64,000 nucleotides of DNA from Paludibacteraceae bacterium (GTDB lineage: Bacteria > Bacteroidota > Bacteroidia > Bacteroidales > Paludibacteraceae). Positions 1-7,950 of this stretch are shown piece by piece. The stretch covers positions 124,001 through 188,000 of the forward strand of contig JAGBVI010000001.1 of assembly GCA_017630395.1 (NCBI GenBank). The letters are read 5' to 3'. The notes beneath the pieces were generated by a model. The model did not search any database. It saw nothing but the letters and a program-made list of their open reading frames with translations, and had not been told where the DNA came from. Within the stretch, counting starts at the first letter, position 1, and each line of letters begins with the position of its first letter. The position numbers were made by a program, and so were the translations under genes.

Positions 1-2
1 AT

Positions 3-464
3 AAGTATGATTATTCGGAATGTTTTTATGATGGAGCACATAAGAGTGTTACGATAATTTGTCCTAAACATGGAAAGTTTGTGACAAAAGGTTATTCACA
101 TCTAGCGGGGGTCGGATGCCCTTCGTGTTATGAACGATATAAAAAATTTGAAAGTGAAGTTTACGAATTTGTTAAGAGTTTATATAATGGATACATAATA
201 CGATGTGATAGAAGAGTTCTAAAAGACCCAAATACAGGAAGATGTAAAGAAATTGACATTTATCTACCTGATTTAGATTTAGGTATAGAATGTGATGGTG
301 AGTATTGGCACGAAAAATATGAGATTGAACAACCAGGTTATCATGAAAATAAAAAACAATTATTTAAAAAATACGGTATACGTTTATTACAAATAAAATA
401 TAATGATTGGCAAAAGAATAGAGAACAGTGTTATAATAAATTGAAAGAGATTTTTACAGTATGA
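3..464 (+). CDS. Homing-type endonuclease (Vsr-like PD-(D/E)XK), 5' end outside window
   Basis: The reading frame is open from base 3 with no start in view, so the gene begins upstream. The N-terminal part has paired metal-binding motifs (CPKHG, then GCPSCY) like the small zinc repeats found before phage homing endonucleases. The core EIDIYLPDLDLGIECDGEYWH fits a Vsr/EDxHD-type PD-(D/E)XK nuclease, with an Asp in EIDIY, a Glu in IECDG and a following His. The gene at 18226-19827 has the same core (ELDIVIP...VECNGLYWH). The TGA stop overlaps the nrdD ATG (ATGA), so the gene is translationally coupled to a classic homing-endonuclease host gene. Family assignment is by motif only; the target is unknown. 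Confidence 0.75.
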   Translation, partial: KYDYSECFYDGAHKSVTIICPKHGKFVTKGYSHLAGVGCPSCYERYKKFESEVYEFVKSLYNGYIIRCDRRVLKDPNTGRCKEIDIYLPDLDLGIECDGEYWHEKYEIEQPGYHENKKQLFKKYGIRLLQIKYNDWQKNREQCYNKLKEIFTV

Positions 465-2842
465 GCGAAGTAACAGAGAAAAGAGTTAATAAGATTGATT
501 GTGTCGACACAATTAATGAGTATATTGATAAGAGAGATTGGCGTATTCAAGCAAATGCGAATGGTTCGTATAGCTTTTCTGGTCTTGTAAATCAAACTGC
601 AGGAAAAGTTATAGCAAATTATTGGTTAAATGAGGTGTATACTAAAAAGGAAGGTGATGCTCATCGTAACGGTGACTATCATATTCATGATTTAGATGTG
701 TTGGGAGCTTACTGCTGTGGGCATGATTTACAGAAATTACTCCAAGAGGGTTTCAATGGTGTTGTAAGCCGCGCATCTTCTAAGCCACCCAAGCATTTCC
801 GTGAAGCACTCGGATAGATGGCAAATTTCGTAGGTATTCTACAGAGTGAGTGGGCAGGTGCTCAGGCTTTCTCTTCATTCGATACTCTCCTTGCTCCTTA
901 TGTTTTCTTTGACATGACAGTAGAGGGTATGGATGAACGAGATGTAAAGAAAGCTCTTCTCTCCTTTGTCTATAATCTCAATGTTCCTAGCAGATGGGGC
1001 TAGAGTCCATTTTCTAATGTTACTATTGACATGACTGTTCCCAATCACATGAAGTACCTTGCTCCTCAGCGTGGGGAAGAACCTTATTTTGTTCGTAATT
1101 GGCGTGAATTCCTTGAAAGCGAAAATCTTACGGATGACCCTGATGCAGCACTTGAGAAGAATGAGGGTTGGAACAGATTGTTTGAGGAAGCACGTAAGCG
1201 TATTGGTGATTATGACAGTGACGAAGAGACTATCCTTTATTCTCTCACTTATGACCACTTCAAAAAGGAGATGATGATTATCTCTAAGATGTATTATGAG
1301 GTTCTTTCTGAGGGTGACTGCGTAGGACAGCCTTTCACATTCCCTATTCCTACTGTAAACATTACAGAGGACTTTGAATGGGATAATCCTGATTATGAAT
1401 TCCTTTTTGAGAATGCTGCTCTATATGGTTCTACCTACTTCCAGAACTTCATTGGTTCTCAGTATCTCCGTGATGAGAATGGTAAGCTCACTATCCGTGA
1501 TGAAAGTGCTTACTCTACTGATGACGTAAGAAGTATGTGTCCTCTTACACTTGATACTAAGGTAATTACGAATAAAGGTGTAGTTGAATTGAAAGACTTA
1601 GACCCTTCCGTTCATAAGGTTAGAACAAACATGGCAAGATGGGCCGAGTTCAGGAAATCACCAATTTATAATAATCATACTGTTTTCAGAATCACTTTTG
1701 AAAATCAAACATTTGCAGACATGAGTTCTGAACATTTGCAGTGTGCAATTAAAGATGGTAATAGTAAACTTTACAAGGCTTCTGAATTGGAAGTTGGTAT
1801 GAAGTGTATGTTCCTTTATGATTGCACTGTTGATGGTTCTCGCGTAATGGGTGGTAATGAGTATGCCATTACACAAATTGAAAAGATGGGCGTTGCACCA
1901 ACTCAGTGTATTGAAATTGTTACTGATGATGAATACGAGCACGAATTTATGTTGGCTAACGGCTTGATGACTCATAACTGTCGCTTGCAGCTTGACCGTA
2001 AGGCACTTAGAAAGCGTGGTGGTGGTCTCTTTGGTTCTGATGCACAGACAGGTTCTATTGGTGTAGTAACAATTAACATGGCTCGTCTTGGTTATCTTTA
2101 TAAGGGTGACTTGAAGGCACTCTATAAGCGTCTTGGGCAGTTGATGGACATGGCACGTTCTACACTTGATAAGAAGAGAGCATTTGTAGAGGAAATGAAC
2201 CTCCGTGGTCTTTATCCTTATACACGCCGTTATGTCCGTACCTTGGATACATTCTTCTCTACGATTGGTGTAAATGGCATGAATGAGATGGTTCGTAATT
2301 TCACCAATGATGAGTACGACATTACCGATGCAAGAGGACAGAAGATGGCATTGGATATTCTCAAGTGGATGAATGAGCGAATGGTAGGTTATCAGGAGAC
2401 AGGTAAGGCATTGTGGAATTTGGAAGCAACACCTGCTGAGGGTACTACTACACGATTTGCTCGTGAAGATATTAAGCGTTATCCTGACATCATTCAGGCA
2501 GGTTTCTCTGATGCTCCTTACTACACCAACTCTTCACAGCTTCCTGTAGATTACTCCGATGATGTATTTGCAGTATTGGATTTACAGGATGACTTGCAGA
2601 AAGCATATACAGGTGGTACGGTTCTCCACATTTATAATGATGAGGACGTAACAGCAGAGGAATGTAAGGTTCTTCTTCGTAAGGTGCTTACCAATTATAG
2701 ACTTCCTTATGTTTCTTTTACAGCAACATTCTCCACATGTCCTAAGCATGGCAGAATCCCTGGCATCCATGAGTTCTGTCCGTTGTGCGACAAGGAGTTG
2801 ATGGCAAAACATGCTGATGAAATTGACCCCAATAAGGCATAA
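461..2842 (+). CDS. nrdD: Anaerobic (class III) ribonucleoside-triphosphate reductase, catalytic part; contains intein and two TAG(Gln) codons
   Basis: Reduces ribonucleotides to deoxyribonucleotides without oxygen. Reading TAG at 815-817 and 1001-1003 as Gln gives one 793-aa protein; both fall in conserved text (EALGQMANF, SRWGQSPFSN). Family motifs are HRNGDYHIHDLD, YCCGHDL (Cys85-86), GAQAFSSFDT, and the active-site MC/CRLQLD followed by GSIGVVTIN. A 146-aa mini-intein (residues 361-506) separates the two cysteines of the usual MCCRL motif. The C-terminus has the zinc ribbon CPKHG...CPLC and then stops at TAA before the glycyl-radical loop that all NrdD enzymes need. That loop is encoded separately at 3720-3896. 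The start ATG overlaps the upstream TGA, and the stop TAA overlaps the next ATG. Family call is very secure; activity depends on splicing and on the detached radical segment. Confidence 0.95.
1541..1978 (+). other. Mini-intein in NrdD (146 aa), unusual position-1 residue
   Basis: The insert sits between extein Cys360 and Cys507. Block A reads PLTLDTKVITNKG, a block-B-like SSEH lies near its residue 50-55, block F reads QCIEIVTDDEYEHEFMLANG and the end is LMTHN followed by extein Cys+1. There is no room for a homing nuclease. If the extein is the family-standard MCCRLQLD, the intein starts with Pro, not Cys. The alternative start at Cys360 would leave MCRLQLD after splicing. A Cys at the F:4-like position and Thr before HN resemble class 3 inteins, but the expected block B Trp is absent (Gln). 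Confidence 0.85.
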
Positions 2843-3621
2843 TGAATCTTCAACTTCATAACTGTGATTCATTGGGGTGGTTGAAAAACCACCCCTCCCA
2901 TTCTATCGACATCATCCTTTCCTCTCCTCCTTACAATACGAATAAAAAAGGTGGAGCAACATTAGGAAAGCAGAACACTAAGGGACATCCTACGGTTCGT
3001 TATGACATCAGACTTGATACGATGACGAATGAAGAATATTCAGAGTGGATGCTTCAATACTTCAAAGAGTTTGAGAGAGTGTTGAAACCTAATGGAGTAA
3101 TCTTATGGAATATGAACTATGGTGGAATGAACACAGAATGTATGTATTTGACATTAGCAGACATCTTTAGGAATACATGCTTCACAATGGCAGATGACAT
3201 TTGTTGGAAGAAAAAGAGTGCGATTCCTAATAATGTATCAGCCACTCAATTGACAAGAATTTGGGAGCATGTGTTTGTTCTTTGTAGAAAGGATGAGATA
3301 AAAACATTCACTACAAACAAGGCTGTGAAAAGTGTCAGTCATCATGGACAGAAGTTTTATGAGTGTTACTACAACTTCATTGAAGCAAAGAACAATGATG
3401 GAACTAATGATTTGAACAAATGCACATATTCCACAGAGTTGTGTGAGAAGTTATTGTCATTATATGGCAAAGAAGGAATGGTTGTATTAGACCCTTTTAG
3501 TGGAACAGGTACAACAGGAATGGCATGTAAGAACTTGGGTATGAGTTACATAGGTATTGAACTATCAGAAGCTCAAACTGAGTATGCTAAAAAAAGATTA
3601 GAAATTGTTGATTTTTCGTAA
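2842..3621 (+). CDS. DNA methyltransferase (amino-MTase, SPPY type)
   Basis: Methylates adenine N6 or cytosine N4 in DNA. The order of motifs is catalytic SPPYNTN near residue 30, a variable target-recognition middle, and the AdoMet-binding motif DPFSGTGTTG near residue 215 followed by YIGIELSE. This is the permuted beta arrangement; 259 aa is the usual size. Its ATG overlaps the TAA of nrdD (TAATG), so it is co-translated, and it separates nrdD from its glycyl-radical segment at 3720. It is TAG-free. SPPY is commoner in N4-cytosine enzymes, but the base cannot be settled from motif alone. Confidence 0.9.
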   Translation: MNLQLHNCDSLGWLKNHPSHSIDIILSSPPYNTNKKGGATLGKQNTKGHPTVRYDIRLDTMTNEEYSEWMLQYFKEFERVLKPNGVILWNMNYGGMNTECMYLTLADIFRNTCFTMADDICWKKKSAIPNNVSATQLTRIWEHVFVLCRKDEIKTFTTNKAVKSVSHHGQKFYECYYNFIEAKNNDGTNDLNKCTYSTELCEKLLSLYGKEGMVVLDPFSGTGTTGMACKNLGMSYIGIELSEAQTEYAKKRLEIVDFS

Positions 3622-3701
3622 GTCATTGATGCTACGACAATGATTAGGGAAATTCAACTGAAATTCAGAAATAATGAAAGAGAAATGGTAAAAAGTAGCA
3701 T

Positions 3702-3709
3702 GTAAATAA
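3702..3709 (+). promoter_or_regulatory. T4-like late promoter box GTAAATAA
   Basis: The box lies 10 bases before the ATG of the glycyl-radical gene, so that gene may be transcribed separately from nrdD. Confidence 0.5.
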
Positions 3710-3719
3710 CAGTACAATT

Positions 3720-3896
3720 ATGGGCAAGAAAGAATTTTTGAATAAGTATGAGGGTGAGAGACAGCGTTGTGAGGTATTCTCTCGTGTAATGGGTTACTAT
3801 CGTAATGTTAATTCATTCAATGTTGGTAAGAAGTCAGAATTCGCTGAGCGTGAGTTCTTTAAGGTCAAGGGTTGTCAATGCTCTTGTGGTTGCTGA
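3720..3896 (+). CDS. Separate glycyl-radical segment of NrdD (58 aa)
   Basis: The protein contains RCEVFSRVMGYYRNV, then NVGKKSEFAERE. This is the C-terminal glycyl-radical loop of NrdD (RV-x-GY, then N-x-GK-x-EF-x-R), with the radical glycine at residue 25. The upstream nrdD lacks exactly this part. The two pieces are separated by a methyltransferase gene, and this one has its own ATG and a late-type promoter box. It ends in a cysteine-rich tail (GCQCSCGC) that could hold metal or cross-link. I infer that it docks on the 793-aa chain and receives the radical from NrdG, comparable to the spare glycyl-radical protein YfiD/GrcA for pyruvate formate-lyase. A frame-bridging splice was considered; each piece has its own start and stop. 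Confidence 0.85.
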   Translation: MGKKEFLNKYEGERQRCEVFSRVMGYYRNVNSFNVGKKSEFAEREFFKVKGCQCSCGC

Positions 3897-3930
3897 TTAC
3901 TAAACCTCGATAACAGAATGTAATAATAGA

Positions 3931-3960
3931 CCCTCCTGAGATGGAGGGTTTTATTTTTTC
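3931..3960 (+). terminator. Rho-independent terminator after the nrdD block
   Basis: The stem is CCCTCC/GGAGGG with a 6-base loop, followed by TTTTATTTTTT. Confidence 0.85.
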
Positions 3961-3972
3961 TTTAAAAAAGTA

Positions 3973-4001
3973 TTGACAGAGATTAGGAGTTGTAGTATAA
4001 T
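3973..4001 (+). promoter_or_regulatory. Sigma70-type promoter
   Basis: TTGACA, a 17-base spacer and TATAAT lie 9 bases before the ATG at 4011. Both hexamers are perfect consensus. Confidence 0.9.
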
Positions 4002-4010
4002 AGTTGTGCC

Positions 4011-4319
4011 ATGAAATTTACAGGAGTATTATACGGAATACCTAACGAATGGGTAATTGTGTTGGAAGGAGATTACTTCCGTTACCAAGAGCTTTATAAG
4101 ACTGAGACTGTCGATTGGACACAAGGACAGATGTATAAGATATTTGGTAAACAGAAGTTCAAAAAGATAGTACAGACTTTGGAAGAATATGTAGGATATC
4201 CTCGTAAGTTTGAGATTACTGATAAAATGCTTACTGTGGTAGGATTATGGCGACACATGGAAACCAAAGAAATTCACAAATCAGATTACGATACAATTTT
4301 ATGGGAGGTAAAGCGTTAA
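4011..4319 (+). CDS. Hypothetical protein (102 aa)
   Basis: I do not recognise this protein. It begins MKFTGVLYGIP and is mixed charged, with no membrane segment or metal motif. It is the first gene after a perfect sigma70-type promoter, so probably early. Its end overlaps the start of the nucleotidyltransferase gene by 19 bases, which suggests an operon with the nucleotidyltransferase and ligase-like genes. Confidence 0.7.
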   Translation: MKFTGVLYGIPNEWVIVLEGDYFRYQELYKTETVDWTQGQMYKIFGKQKFKKIVQTLEEYVGYPRKFEITDKMLTVVGLWRHMETKEIHKSDYDTILWEVKR

Positions 4320-5155
4320 AAACAGTAGGACGAATTCATAAGGAGGAAATGGAAACCACTTATGAAGTTCTGAGAGAGCACATCTATCAAGCCCTTGGTT
4401 TGGTAATTGGAGAGTATGTACCTTGTGGTTCATTCCTAGTTCGTGAAAGTTGTGGAGACATTGACATTGCATTTGATGTGAATGTGGCAATGAAGCGATT
4501 AGGATTAGATAAGGAAGGTATTACCAAGCGATTGAACGATTTGTATGTAACCCTTCCTGAATACAATTATTCTAAAGGTTTAGACATTCACAGTATACCT
4601 TTCCCTATCTTCGATAAGGATGGTAAGCGTACTGACCGTTATGTACAGGTAGATTTGATGCCTGTAGAAAATGTTCAGATGGCAAAGTGGGGTATGCTGA
4701 CAGATGGTAATAGTCCGTGGAAGTCTGCTACTCGTAATGGACTTATCCGTGCAATTGCCAAGTATCGTGATACCAATGTTCGCACCAATGAGAATGGTTC
4801 TGTTCTTGAATTTGATAGACTTTATTTTGACCAAAGACATGGTTTGTTCCGAATGACACGCTCTTATGAGGGCAAGAATGGTCGCATCAACAAGAATCCT
4901 AAGACAATCAGTAAGAACTTGATTACTAACAATCCTTCAATGATTGTAAAACTTCTCATGGATTATACTGAAACACATTGGGACATTCTGAATGCAAATG
5001 ATGTATGGAGTGTTCTTATGGAGAATACTTACTTTGATGATAGACGATTTGCCATTATAAAAGAATACATTGATGAGATGGAAAGAGAAGGTTTTGATTA
5101 TCCCTCCGAGATTAAAGAGTGGTATAATGAACAATTAGAAGACGATTGCAAATGA
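4301..5155 (+). CDS. Polymerase-beta-type nucleotidyltransferase
   Basis: Transfers a nucleotide to an unknown acceptor. The signature G43-S44 followed by GDIDIAFD (Asp53, Asp55) is the metal-binding motif of pol-beta-fold nucleotidyltransferases. The segment from GGKAL to KEE before it resembles the start of phage members of this family, so I chose the ATG at 4301 over the one at 4349, which has a nearby AGGAGG. A third acidic residue may lie in the VQVDLMPVE segment. The 284-aa protein overlaps the next gene (ATGA), which has ligase motifs. The pairing suggests RNA or DNA end repair, but the substrate cannot be read from the sequence. Confidence 0.8.
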   Translation: MGGKALKTVGRIHKEEMETTYEVLREHIYQALGLVIGEYVPCGSFLVRESCGDIDIAFDVNVAMKRLGLDKEGITKRLNDLYVTLPEYNYSKGLDIHSIPFPIFDKDGKRTDRYVQVDLMPVENVQMAKWGMLTDGNSPWKSATRNGLIRAIAKYRDTNVRTNENGSVLEFDRLYFDQRHGLFRMTRSYEGKNGRINKNPKTISKNLITNNPSMIVKLLMDYTETHWDILNANDVWSVLMENTYFDDRRFAIIKEYIDEMEREGFDYPSEIKEWYNEQLEDDCK

Positions 5156-6174
5156 ATAAAATTTCTACAATAAAGATGAATAAGGTAAGTCGTAAGCGTT
5201 TGAGAACTCAATTCAAACCACGATTTATTGATAACCGTAAGGAACTTCACCTTCTTACCCTTGGTATTGGAGGTGGTGGAGTTACTGAAAAGATTGATGG
5301 TCAATGTTTTGCAGTAAAGGTAGGAGATGATAGCAAAATCCTAATCAAAACTGCAAGAGGTGAGTATGATAAGATTAGTAGAGAACCTAGCCACCAAGCT
5401 CTCGTTGAACACTTACAAACGCACATGTTCATGGAACTTTTGAAGATGAAGCGTAAGTATGGTGCTTTTGAGTTTGAGGGTGAATTGATTTATGCTCCTC
5501 AAGAATACTATGATGCTGACAATACTGTTACCATAGTAGCTACCAAGTATCATAAGGTTCGTATGGGTAATAAGGGTGCTGTTGTCATTCGTAAGTTCAA
5601 GGGTAATGTAAAGGAAGAGGATGTTGAGTTCGTTTTGAAAGAGCTTCAAATGTACTTTACGATTACTGCTCACAAAGGCTTCAAGTGTTACCTCATCGAT
5701 GAGATGATTCCTACTGAGGACATTGATACTGTTGTTGACATTCCTAGTAACTGTGAATTGTCAGACATTCCTAATCTCCTTGACAAGTTGGCTGAAAGTT
5801 CTAGGTCTCTTATCAATGGTTCAATTGATGTAAAGGGTTGTGAAGTAGAGGGTTATGTATTCTATGTCAATGGTATTCCTTATGCTATTATCAACAAGAG
5901 ATGGAAAGCATTGAAAGAGAAATACTTAGAGAAGTATACTGAGATTGCTGAGTTGTATGGCATCTATAAGAAGCTTGAGCGACCAATTGGTTATGATGAT
6001 ATTAACATATGGGTGAAGAAGTGTGAGGATTTCTTGACAGATAAGGAGATTCCAAAGGGAGTGCGATTTACAAAGAAAGAACGAATCATGAGCATGCTTC
6101 CTAAATTATCGCAAAACATTCCAGTAGGAGATTATCTGAGATTTACCAACAGATTACTCAGCGTAGTTGAATAA
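5152..6174 (+). CDS. ATP-dependent polynucleotide (RNA/DNA) ligase-like protein
   Basis: A covalent nucleotidyltransferase of the ligase superfamily. KIDG with Lys47 is the adenylation motif I, FEFEGELIY fits motif III, VEGYVFYV motif IV and AIINKRWKALK motif V with the second catalytic lysine. The 340-aa length and lack of an obvious OB-fold or BRCT domain are closer to phage RNA ligases than to replicative DNA ligases. It starts by ATGA overlap with the nucleotidyltransferase gene. I infer a repair module, for instance against host tRNA or mRNA cleavage. The exact nucleic acid is not known. Confidence 0.75.
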   Translation: MNKISTIKMNKVSRKRLRTQFKPRFIDNRKELHLLTLGIGGGGVTEKIDGQCFAVKVGDDSKILIKTARGEYDKISREPSHQALVEHLQTHMFMELLKMKRKYGAFEFEGELIYAPQEYYDADNTVTIVATKYHKVRMGNKGAVVIRKFKGNVKEEDVEFVLKELQMYFTITAHKGFKCYLIDEMIPTEDIDTVVDIPSNCELSDIPNLLDKLAESSRSLINGSIDVKGCEVEGYVFYVNGIPYAIINKRWKALKEKYLEKYTEIAELYGIYKKLERPIGYDDINIWVKKCEDFLTDKEIPKGVRFTKKERIMSMLPKLSQNIPVGDYLRFTNRLLSVVE

Positions 6175-6178
6175 ATAA
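6171..6178 (+). promoter_or_regulatory. T4-like late promoter box ATAAATAA
   Basis: The box lies 7 bases before the ATG at 6186. A T4-type start point would make the mRNA almost leaderless. Confidence 0.55.
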
Positions 6179-6185
6179 TTTCAAC

Positions 6186-7043
6186 ATGTTTAAGTATAAA
6201 GTCACTGTAAAGAATGGTAAAGGTTCTCTTAATGAAAGTAAAACTGTTCTCGTAAAAAGCAAGAGACACCTTACAAGTGAGGAAGCATTTGATAAGGCTT
6301 CTGAGTATTATAAGAACAAGTATAATTTCATTGTGGAGAGTGCCGATGTAAGTTCTGATAGCACGATTAGTGTATATGTAGGAACTTGGGGTAAGTACAA
6401 TGATGGTTCACTTCACGGTGAGTGGATTGACTTGTCAAAATTTGATACTCCTGAAGATTTCAAAAATTATTGCCACAAGAAACTTCATGCTGATGAACCT
6501 GATGCAGAGTTGATGTTTCAAGATGTAGAGGGGCCTGCTTGGGTTCGTTCCGTAATCAGCGAGTATGGCATGAACTATGAAATGGTATGGGGTTGGTTAG
6601 GTCTTGACAAATGGGAGAAGCCAGTTGTTGATGGTTACATTGAACTTTACGGTATTGATGGATTCAGTGATTTTGATGAGTTGGCAAGTGCTGCTCAGGA
6701 TGCCTACATGGGCGGTGAAGGACAGGACTTTGACGATTGGGTTCAGGATTTCTTCTCAGAGACAATGGGTCACATGAAGGTGTCCGATTTCATTGACAAG
6801 CATTACAACTGGGTTGATTTTGACAATGCCAAGATGTACATGGATAATGATGGATATGGCTACAACGAAGAGGAAGACGATTACGAAGAGGTTGATGACG
6901 ATGCAGCAGAAGAGTGGGTTCGTATGGGATACAGCACTGTTCAAGACCTCATTGATAACAGCCTCATTGACTGGCCCTTTGTAGAGCGTGATTATAAGAT
7001 TGAACTCTCCGTTGCTTCTAATGGCTGCGTATATTATGGATAA
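6186..7043 (+). CDS. ardA: Tagged ArdA antirestriction protein (shared N-terminal module + ArdA)
   Basis: Residues 1-60 are the module shared by eight genes in this window (here MFKYKVTVKNGKGSLNES, then a helix and IVESADV). From about residue 64 the protein is ArdA-like: SVYVGTWGKYNDGSLHGEWI and ELMFQDVEGP are family hallmarks, followed by a very acidic C-terminal half with a run of Asp, Glu and Tyr. ArdA is a DNA-mimic dimer that blocks type I restriction-modification enzymes; usual length is about 165-180 aa, so 285 aa reflects the added module. L15-N-E17 matches the T4 prohead protease consensus (I/L-x-E), and IVE near residue 56 is a second possible site. I infer packaging into the head and injection, as for T4 IPI or P1 Dar proteins. 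A terminator follows at 7086. Confidence 0.85.
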   Translation: MFKYKVTVKNGKGSLNESKTVLVKSKRHLTSEEAFDKASEYYKNKYNFIVESADVSSDSTISVYVGTWGKYNDGSLHGEWIDLSKFDTPEDFKNYCHKKLHADEPDAELMFQDVEGPAWVRSVISEYGMNYEMVWGWLGLDKWEKPVVDGYIELYGIDGFSDFDELASAAQDAYMGGEGQDFDDWVQDFFSETMGHMKVSDFIDKHYNWVDFDNAKMYMDNDGYGYNEEEDDYEEVDDDAAEEWVRMGYSTVQDLIDNSLIDWPFVERDYKIELSVASNGCVYYG

Positions 7044-7085
7044 AAATGTATTGAGTTCTGAAAAAAGAACTGATGTATAATTATT

Positions 7086-7114
7086 GGAGGGGTTATAAAA
7101 CCCCTCCTTTTTGT
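7086..7114 (+). terminator. Rho-independent terminator
   Basis: The stem is GGAGGGG/CCCCTCC with an 8-base loop and a T run. It lies between the ArdA fusion and the next methyltransferase, which rules out an upstream start for the latter. Confidence 0.85.
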
Positions 7115-7120
7115 TTAGAC

Positions 7121-7924
7121 ATGAAATACGAATTTGAAAATTTTACATTATTCCAAGGCGATTCATCAGAAGTGTTGAAAACTTTTGATGACGAATCCAT
7201 TGACATGGTTATTACAAGTCCTCCTTATGACGATTTAAGAAATTATAATGGGTTTTCATTTGATTTTGAGACCATTGCAAGGGAATTGTATCGCGTTTTG
7301 AAGCAAGGCGGTGTAGTCGTTTGGGTAGTAAATGACGCAACTTATAAAGGAACAGAATCATGCACAAGTTTCAGACAGGCATTGTATTTCAGAGAATGTG
7401 GATTCAATCTCCATGATACGATGATTTGGATAAAGGATGGAGGTGGAGCGATTGGTAGCAATAAATGCTATACTCAGAATTTTGAATACATGTTTGTGTT
7501 TTCAAAGGGTTCTCCGAAATCCATTAATCTCATTTATGATAAACCTAATAAGACAGTTGCAAGAACTCACAAAAATACAGAAACTTGTAGAATGGGTAGA
7601 AGATTAAAAAATGGTGTTCATAAACAAGAGAAACGAACATTCAGAGAAATGTCAAAGAGAAATAACTGGTGGTATCTCGTTCCTCAGAAACAGGAGGGTT
7701 CATCGTGGCATCCAGCGGTTTTACAAAAACAAATTGCTGATGACCATATAAAAAGTTGGTCAAATGAAGGTGATGTGGTTTTAGACCCATTTATGGGAAG
7801 TGGAACTGTTGCAAGGTCTTGTGAAGAACTAGGTAGAAAGTGTATTGGAATTGAAATTTCAGAAGATTATTGTCAGAAAATGATTGAAAAATTTGGACTT
7901 GACAAAGTTGAAGAACTTGAATAA
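7121..7924 (+). CDS. DNA methyltransferase (SPPYDD type)
   Basis: A beta-arranged amino-methyltransferase of 267 aa. Catalytic SPPYDDL is near residue 33 and AdoMet-binding DPFMGSGTVA near residue 225, followed by KCIGIEISE. The middle holds NNWWYLVPQKQEGSSWHPA, a segment typical of phage N4/N6 methyltransferases. I start it at ATG 7121 because a longer frame beginning at 7073 would run through the terminator. It is followed by a short gap and the phosphatase gene. Target sequence unknown. Confidence 0.9.
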   Translation: MKYEFENFTLFQGDSSEVLKTFDDESIDMVITSPPYDDLRNYNGFSFDFETIARELYRVLKQGGVVVWVVNDATYKGTESCTSFRQALYFRECGFNLHDTMIWIKDGGGAIGSNKCYTQNFEYMFVFSKGSPKSINLIYDKPNKTVARTHKNTETCRMGRRLKNGVHKQEKRTFREMSKRNNWWYLVPQKQEGSSWHPAVLQKQIADDHIKSWSNEGDVVLDPFMGSGTVARSCEELGRKCIGIEISEDYCQKMIEKFGLDKVEELE

Positions 7925-7950
7925 AATAATCCAAGTAAAGGAGAAATAAA

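Noticed and set aside
461..1031. nrdD, tail, protease and DHFR pieces as separate short genes or pseudogenes
   Set aside because: All breaks are TAG in one constant frame, and the joined proteins match conserved family text, so these are single genes with TAG read as Gln.
2842..3719. Methyltransferase region as a group I/II intron inside nrdD
   Set aside because: The first part ends in a proper TAA overlapping the next ATG, the second has its own ATG and promoter box, and I see no intron core structure. RNA-seq would settle it.
6340..6360. VIE-S at the end of the shared module as a second protease site in all members
   Set aside because: P3 is Val in most copies, which does not fit I/L-x-E; only the ArdA member has I-V-E. 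Kept only as a possibility there.
7073..7120. Earlier start of the 7121 methyltransferase
   Set aside because: It would run through the terminator hairpin at 7086-7114.
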